Source: Camellia lanceoleosa
Taxonomy: Eukaryota; Streptophyta; Magnoliopsida; Ericales; Theaceae
DNA length: 64,000 bases
Direction: 5' to 3'
Assembly: GCA_025200525.1 (NCBI GenBank)
Contig: CM045763.1
Span: forward strand, 66,785,018-66,849,017
Position 1 is the first letter of the stretch; each line of letters begins with the position of its first letter. Below are positions 58,171 to 64,000 of this stretch, in pieces. The notes below the pieces were generated by a model that made no database searches, had not been told where the DNA came from, and saw nothing but the letters and a program-made list of their open reading frames with translations. The position numbers and the translations under genes were made by a program.

Positions 58171-58812
58171 TGTGTGAGTGATTTTCTGACCACACTGCCC
58201 GCTTAGTAACCAGCTGGAGTGCACTGGCAGAATAGATGGCACCTGACTGACCTACAACAGAAATATAAGAATCCCGCGGTGGTTTCGACCACCCGGGGGC
58301 ACTCCGACGATCAAGTCAGTATATCTCTCAAAGATAAATCAAGTGCTAAACTCACAAGCTTGAGTATCAAAAGCATACCTTAGACCCATGGGGGTGCCTC
58401 TCTTTTATAGCCAATACAATCCTAGTCCCAATAGGAGCCTGGCCCTAATGGACTCAGGATTACTGCTAATCTGGGACTCCCAGTGGGATCAGGATAAACT
58501 CTCTAAGAGTCTTATCTTTACCCAAACTGAAGTCTTCTCCCAATCTAGGACTCTTGTCCATATCCAGGTTGAGTTCCCTCTTCATTCTAGGACTCTTGTC
58601 CCTTATCCACTTATCTCGGATTCCGATATCTTCGGAGATAACCTCGGCCTAACCGAGATCACCTCGGCATCACGACCAGGACACGTGGCACCTCGGCTGA
58701 CACGTCGGCGTCACCTTGCCACGTGTTGGTACTCTGGAAATATGTCCCCTAGCGCCCCTAGGTTCTATTACCTCGGTATTCTGAGGTGATGGAACCTATA
58801 CTGTTCATTCAT
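58171..58812 (-). repeat. 3' LTR of the non-autonomous element (inner limit approximate)
   Basis: Matches 63437-64000 along its whole visible length. The inner end is beyond the window for the other copy. I place it near ctgttcattca, followed by pyrimidine-rich ctgtgcccctctgtcc, which would be the polypurine tract on the minus strand. Confidence 0.7.
58401..58410 (-). promoter_or_regulatory. LTR TATA box (left LTR)
   Basis: On the minus strand ctataaaaga, preceded by attgg. The same word occurs at 63661-63670 in the other LTR, where it would drive the genomic RNA. Confidence 0.7.
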
Positions 58813-60640
58813 CTGTGCCCCTCTGTCCGAGATCAAACTCGCCGACCTCAAAGTTTCCTGGACTCTACTGTCTACTTCTGTCAAGTATCAAGCTCCATGC
58901 TTTCCAAGCTATTCGAGATCATACCTCATAGCCGAGGTTTTGGTTCCATTAATTCGTAAACTCCAAGAGCTTTGCAACTGCTCCACTCACACTCTCTGGT
59001 GAGTTCCCGATTTCCAGTCATCTATTTGACTCTGGCGATCTTCATATCGGCGTTCACTTATCTTGGTAGGTTCATAAACTCTTTTATTAAGCTCAATCTT
59101 TCATAACCCTTCTGAATCCGTTTACTTGCCCTCTGTTGCCTTCTATTTTCGTCTGTTTTCAAGTTTTGAATTGTTTGAATGCCTGGCACTGTTCTTGCCA
59201 TATCCACTTTCTGTTGCTAGCATCGTGCCTGGGCCATTACTTTCTTATTTCTTCATATACTTACTTAGTGCCTGTGCACTTGGCTTTATCTTTGAACTTT
59301 GTCATCCTCTTGACTCTGATTTTTCTCTTTATTCAATCATCTGGCTTTTTCTCTTTCTAGCTCTTTTGCTTAAATCCGTCATTGTTCCAAGCTTTCAAGC
59401 TCTGCAACTGTCTTCGTTCCTTTCCTCCGATGAAGCTTTCGTTATTTTGTCATTGTCGTCAGACTTCGGCAATTCTCATTCCGACTTCCCTCTTTCTGGT
59501 AAGCCACTGTTCCTCCTGGTTTTATTACTTGTTGCTTTCCAAGAAGCTCTGCTTCATTTGTGAATCACCATTGCTGTTTCCAAATCATCTTCTTGAATAC
59601 ACACTGTTCACATATCTGTTGATTTCTGCCACTGTTCTTGGCTTGACATACCTATGCAATCTTTTTGTCTTAAACACTTGCACTGTTTCACCACTTTCTT
59701 GCTATTGTTCTTGAGTCTCAGATTTCGTGTCTTTTCCGTGTTTTTGCTTTCAATCTCGCCTTCAAAACTCCGAGGTGCCAATCGCCGAGAAGAGCGTTGA
59801 TCAAACTCTTCAGAGATTGATCTTGAGCTCGTGGTGAGATGGTCTTGAGAAGTTCCTTTAAACCGCTCTTACGGGGTGAGACACAACCTGCCGCTGATGC
59901 CGAGTAATTTACTTTTTTCTTGAAATTGATGTCGAGGTAACGGTAGAAAAGCTCCTCCAACTGACTGCCGAGGCTGAACCATCATCGTCTGTCGAAGCAG
60001 ATCAGTCCGACGTTCTTGCTTTTAGTCCCTAATTCTTTAAGGTCTTCATTTCTGTACTTGCTAACCTTCTCAGCTCTTAACAAGCTAGTGGGTCATCTCG
60101 GATGATCATATCTCGGAAACGTCTTTCAGTGTTATCTCGGCTATACCAAACTTGTAAATTGCTTCAAATTTCAACAAGTGGTAGACTTTATAATCTTTGG
60201 TTAACTCATCTTGCAATTTGCGCAAAAATTTCAACAAGTGTTATCATTCCTTGCTCCTGCATCTTCTCCCTGCCCCCTAATGTGAACATAAGTTGCACTT
60301 AGGATCACATTAGGGAAGTTGGCTTCGTGCCATAATCACAAACCTGATGTGTTCTTCTTTCGCCGATGTATTAAAACTTCTGGTATTTAATTCGCCCCCT
60401 TTAGACCCTCTTTCTCTTGGCCTCTGCAAACTATCATCGCTGTTTCTTGAAGCATTTATTCCTTTCACAATTCTGGTCACCACTTCTAGCATGCACTTAG
60501 TGGTTCTGTTCTAACCAAAACGACGTTTGACTCCGATGAATCTTTTGCCGATATTTAACTTTGTGCACTCTTTAACTTGTAAATTCTCTTAGAATTTCAA
60601 CAAGTGTTTAAGCCATTTCTTCATTCTCGATTTTTAACTC
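58813..60640. other. Interior of the LTR element without coding content
   Basis: Pyrimidine-rich on the plus strand. It gives hydrophobic spurious plus-strand ORFs (59126-59714) that do not look like a protein family. Scattered single copies of acttgtaaattgc...tttcaacaagt occur (60147, 60575), the same module as array B. Confidence 0.55.
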
Positions 60641-60669
60641 TGCTTGTAAACTTTTCTCGGGTTTTAACA

Positions 60670-60862
60670 TCATCTCGGCTTAACTTCGGTTAAGCATCAC
60701 CTCAGTTTAACTTCGGTTAAACATCATCTCGGCTTAACTTCGGTTAAGCATCACCTCAGTTTAACTTCGGTTAAACATCATCTCGGCTTAACTTCGGTTA
60801 AGCATCACCTCAGTTTAACTTCGGTTAAACATCATCTCGGCTTAACTTCGGTTAAGCATCAT
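60670..60862. repeat. Minisatellite A, 54-bp unit made of two 27-bp halves
   Basis: About four copies of ctcggcttaacttcggttaa / gcatcacctcagtttaactt / cggttaaacat. Each half contains a (c/t)ttaac...gtta(a/a)g palindrome. Confidence 0.9.
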
Positions 60863-61334
60863 TCCTTCCTTGTCGTTTGTACTCTTGTACCTTTAGACAA
60901 TGTAAGCTCTGCATATGGCCGATGTGCCCTTTGTTCTTGAATGTCTAATTCAACTTTCCTTCTCTGAATGCTTGTGCTTTTGTCTTTTCTTGATTGCCTT
61001 CGTATGATTCTATACTTAGAATATTCTGCGTGCCTTTCATTCTTTGCCTTCTTTGTGCAATCTTCTCGGGGTTACATACCTCGGGTATAATAACTACAAA
61101 CTTTACTTCGGCAAGATACTGACCTGGAAACTTTTCATGAATTTCAACAAGTATATATACTTATAAACTTTTCTCAAATTTCAACAAGTGTTTAAAGAAA
61201 TTTTTCTTTAACCTGTAAATTGCTACAAATTTTAACAGACGATTAAAATATCATATATCGGCTTAACTTCACCTTTGCTACAAATTTCAACATGTAAAAA
61301 CATCACCTCGGCTTAACTTCGATTAAGCATCATC

Positions 61335-61890
61335 TCGTTTTTAACCAACTTGTAAATTGCTACAAATTTCAACAAGCGATAGACAATGATCTCGGTCTAT
61401 CTTCAACTTGTAAATTGCTACAAATTTCAACAAGCGATAGACAATGATCTCGTTCTATCTTCAACTTGTAAATTGCTACAAATTTCAACAAGCGTTAAGG
61501 AATGGTTTCAGCTCAACAACTTGTAAATTGCTACAAATTTCAACAAGTGTTAAGGAATCTTTGTCAGCTTAACAACTTGTAAATTGCTACAAATTTCAAC
61601 AAGCGTTAAGGAATGGTTTCAGCTCAACAACTTGTAAATTGCTACAAATTTCAACAAGTGTTAAGGAATCTTGTCGACTTAACAACTTGTAAATTGCTAC
61701 AAATTTTAACAAGCGTTAAGGAATGGTTTCACTCAACAACTTGTAAATTGCTACAAATTTCAACAAGTGGTAAGGAATCTTTGTCAGCTTAACAACTTGT
61801 AAATTGCTACAAATTTCAACAAGCGTTAAGGAATGGTTTCAGCTTAACAACTTGTAAATTGCTACAAATTTCAAAAAGTGTTAAGGAATC
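61335..61890. repeat. Minisatellite B, about 52-54-bp unit
   Basis: About ten copies of aacttgtaaattgctacaaa / tttcaacaagcgttaaggaa plus a short variable tail. Two tail types (tggtttcagctc and tctttgtcagctt) alternate, so the higher-order unit is near 106 bases. The first 31 bases form an imperfect hairpin: acttgtaaatt pairs with aaatttcaacaagt. Confidence 0.9.
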
Positions 61891-61894
61891 TTTG

Positions 61895-62765
61895 GTCTTA
61901 ACCCGGTTAAGAATCTTCTCGGCTTAACTACGGTTAAGCATCTTCTCAACTAACTCTTTGTTAAGCATCTTCTTGCTTAACCCGGTTAAGAATCTTCTGC
62001 TTAACTACTGGTTAAGCACCTTCTCGGCCTAATTATTGTTAAGCATCTTCTTGGCTTAACTTCGGTTAAGAATCTTCTCGGCTTAACTACAGTTAAGCAT
62101 CTTCTCAGCCTAACTACTGTTAAGCATCTTCTTGGCTTAACTTCGGTTAAGAATCTTCTCGGCTTAACTACAGTTAAGCATCTTCTCGGCCTAATTATTG
62201 TTAAGCATCTTCTTGGCTTAACTTCGGTTAAGAATCTTCTCGGCTTAACTACAGTTAAGCATCTTCTCAGCCTAACTACTGTTAAGCATCTTCTTGGCTT
62301 AACTACGGTTAAGCATCTTCTTGGTCTTAACTTTGGGTTAAGAATCTTCTCGGCTTAACTACGGTTAAGCATCTTCTTGGTCTTAACTACGGTTAAGCAT
62401 CTTCTTGGTCTTAACTTCGGGTTAAGAATCTTCTTGGCTTAACTACGGTTAAGCATCTTCTTGGCTTAACTACGGTTAAGCATCTTCTTGGTCTTAACTT
62501 CAGGTTAAGAATTTTCTCGGCTTAACTACGGTTAAGCATCTTCTTGGCTTAACTACGGTTAAGCATCTTCTTGGTCTTAACTTCGGGTTAAGAATCTTCT
62601 TGGCTTAACTACTGTGGTCTTAACTTCGGATTAAGAATCTTCTCGGCTTAACTACGGTTAAGCATCTTCTTGGTCTTAACTACGGTTAAGCATCTTCTTG
62701 GTCTTAACTTCGGGTTAAGAATCTTCTTGGCTTAACTACGGTTAAGCATCTTCTTGGCTTCAAGC
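61895..62765. repeat. Minisatellite C, about 27-bp palindromic unit, about 30 copies
   Basis: Unit cttaactacggttaagcatc plus ttcttgg; variants have cttcgg in the loop and gaatc after the stem. The core cttaac-tacg-gttaag is a perfect 6-bp inverted repeat with a 4-base loop. Variants with extra t or g (ggtcttaacttcgggttaag) keep the symmetry. Confidence 0.92.
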
Positions 62766-62924
62766 TGGGGTTTTCAACCCGGCCAACTTTAGTCTGATCT
62801 TCTGTGTTTCCTTTTTATCCTCTGGGATCTTAGATCTGTTCGCTGTGCTCTTCTCTTCTCGGACTTAAGCGCCGAGATCTTATCTTCTTAGATCTGCTCA
62901 CTCGGGTTGAGCTCTTCTTTTCTT

Positions 62925-63105
62925 GGGCCTACTCATCTAGGCCGAGATCATGTCTTCTAGGATCCGGGATCTGGAATCCGGAATCTGCTCACTTAGGCTG
63001 AGTTCTCATCTTCTCGGGCCTACTCATCTAGGCCGAGATGACGTCTTCTCGGATCCGGGATCTAGAATCCAGGATCTGCTCACTTAGGCTGAGCTCTTCT
63101 ATACT
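62925..63105. repeat. Two direct copies of an approximately 80-bp segment
   Basis: cctactcatctaggccgaga, gatccgggatct and ctgctcacttaggctgag occur twice in the same order. They lie between array C and the gag-like ORF. Confidence 0.75.
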
Positions 63106-63394
63106 TGAATGTCATCTCCTTGGGAGCACTCATGCCCCCCGTCTTTGCATCCTTTCTGGAAGGGTCTTCGTTCTTCCGCAGGTATCTATCCTTCCATACC
63201 TGGAGGTCATCTTTGTTGTAGTATCCGCTTCGATCTGTTGTCTTTGATGCGTCACCTTCCTGGCCGGCGTCTTTCACTCCGTGACTCTGGTCACGAGTTT
63301 CTGTGTTGCGGTTGTCCCCTTCAGCGTCGAGGTCGATAGATCTCTCATTCTCAGCAGGAGTGTTTGTCTTCAATCTGATCCTTCTGTCCGTCAT
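63080..63394 (-). CDS. gag-like ORF of the non-autonomous LTR element
   Basis: 104 codons from ATG 63394, 24 bases inside the primer-binding site on the minus strand. It reads MTDRRIRLKTNTPAENERSI and is highly charged (DLDAEGDNRNTETRDQSHGV, DLQVWKDRYLRKNEDPSRKD). The position and charged composition fit the N-terminus of a gypsy gag, but the capsid core is absent. An overlapping frame starts earlier (MANDGQKDQIEDKHSC) and stops quickly. It may be only a relic of gag. Confidence 0.5.
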   Translation of the reverse strand: MTDRRIRLKTNTPAENERSIDLDAEGDNRNTETRDQSHGVKDAGQEGDASKTTDRSGYYNKDDLQVWKDRYLRKNEDPSRKDAKTGGMSAPKEMTFKYRRAQPK

Positions 63395-63417
63395 TAGCCA
63401 TCTATTCTTCTTTCTTT

Positions 63418-63436
63418 CCCACAGACGGCGCCAAAT
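63418..63436 (-). promoter_or_regulatory. Primer-binding site of the non-autonomous element
   Basis: On the minus strand atttggcgccgtctgtggg follows the LTR end directly. It is the same class as the site at 40528-40546, which suggests a gypsy helper. Confidence 0.82.
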
Positions 63437-64000
63437 TGTGTGAGTGATTTTCGACCATCTTGCCGCTTAGTAACCACTGAGTGCTTGGCGAATAGATGGC
63501 ACCTGCCCGACCTACAACAGAAATTTAAGAATCCTGCGGTGGTTTCGACCACCCGGGGGCACTCCGACGATCAAGTCAGTATATCTCTCAAAGATAAATC
63601 AAGTGCTAAACTCACAAGCTTGAGTATCAAAAGCATACCTTAGACCCATAGGGGTGCCTCTCTTTTATAGCCAATACAATCCTAGTCCCAATAGGAGCCT
63701 GCCCCTAATGGACTCAGGATTACTGCTAATTTGGGACTCTCAGTGGGATCAGGATAAACTCTCTAAGAGTCTTATCTTTACCCAAACTGAAGTCTTCTCC
63801 CAATCTAGGACTCTTGTCCATATCCAGGTTGAGTTCCCTCTTCATTCTAGGACTCTTGTCCCTTATCCACTTTTCTCGGATTCCGATATCTTCGGAGATA
63901 ACCTCGGCCTAACCGAGATCACCTCGGCATCACGACCAGGACACGTGGCACCTCGGCTGACACGTCGGCGTCACCTTGCCACGTGTTGGTACTCTGAAAA
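63437..64000 (-). repeat. 5' LTR of the non-autonomous element, truncated by the window end
   Basis: Direct repeat of 58171-58745. The first 110 bases differ by several small indels. After that I count about six substitutions by eye over about 460 bases, so the insertion is fairly recent. The TATA box is at 63661-63670. Confidence 0.9.

Larger units (their letters stand above)
58171..64000 (-). mobile_element. Non-autonomous LTR retrotransposon (LARD-like), running off the window
   Basis: Two near-identical direct repeats start tgtgtgagtgattttc at 58171 and 63437. The sequence beside the right one (63418-63436) is the reverse complement of a plant gypsy primer-binding site. So the element reads on the minus strand, its 5' LTR being the right one (cut by the window end) and its 3' LTR the left one. 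The interior holds only a gag-like ORF (63080-63394) and large minisatellites, no pol. It must rely on enzymes from another element. Confidence 0.85.

Noticed and set aside
58388..58789. 133-codon plus-strand ORF in the left LTR
   Set aside because: It lies across the LTR promoter in antisense, and the near-copy in the right LTR does not keep the same frame as a long ORF. Not a gene.
59126..59714. Overlapping hydrophobic ORFs (up to 145 codons)
   Set aside because: They arise from pyrimidine-rich DNA read on the strand opposite to the element. No family motif and no good initiation context.
61895..62765. CRISPR or integron-like array of 27-bp repeats
   Set aside because: The repeats are head to tail without spacers and lie within an LTR retrotransposon.

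Overview
This window is nuclear DNA from a flowering plant, most likely a eudicot with a large, repeat-rich genome. The evidence is AT-rich sequence, GT-AG introns, a clear MYB82-type R2R3-MYB gene, a 16-exon plant RabGAP gene, and plant-type LINE, Ty3/gypsy and MITE elements. I cannot name the species. Only two cellular protein-coding genes are convincing. Nearly everything else that can be interpreted is transposable-element DNA in various states of decay.

Layout. 16-6205: a full-length, minus-strand plant L1-type LINE, flanked by a perfect 15-bp target-site duplication and disabled by several stops and frameshifts. 6.2-15.7 kb: intergenic DNA packed with small DNA transposons (several with 3-bp TTA/TAA-like duplications), a Mutator-like element that appears to carry a gene fragment, tRNA-derived SINE-like sequence, an inverted-repeat hairpin and microsatellites. 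15.7-19.3 kb (+): the MYB gene, 3 exons, with a TATA box, a GA-repeat 5' leader and a 2.65-kb second intron invaded by MITEs. 20.36-38.23 kb (-): a TBC-domain RabGAP gene of the TBC1D15/Gyp7 type. All 16 coding exons can be followed and splice in phase, but exon 10 lacks one base, which would end translation before the GAP domain. The two genes are convergent (tail to tail, about 1.1 kb apart).

38.4-58.1 kb: nested retroelements. A decayed Tat-like Ty3/gypsy element (LTR, primer-binding site, gag, RT, RNase H, a second RNase H, integrase) is split by a 3.4-kb insertion that looks like a solo LTR with a 5-bp duplication. It is followed by MITEs, a block of diverged tandem repeats ending in a Helitron-like 3' terminus, an inverted copy of the gypsy LTR, two decayed copies of an accessory retroelement gene (gypsy-type transposon domain), an 88-bp minisatellite and another Helitron-like terminus. 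58.17-64.0 kb: a minus-strand, non-autonomous LTR retrotransposon with both LTRs (the right one cut by the window end), a primer-binding site, a short gag-like ORF and about 2 kb of minisatellites. The repeat units are themselves small palindromes.

I found no evidence of a new enzymatic or defence system. The observations most worth a second look are the palindromic minisatellite arrays inside the non-autonomous LTR element, the single-base lesion in the RabGAP gene, the transposon-laden intron of the MYB gene, the Mutator-like element with a captured fragment, and the nested 3.4-kb solo LTR.
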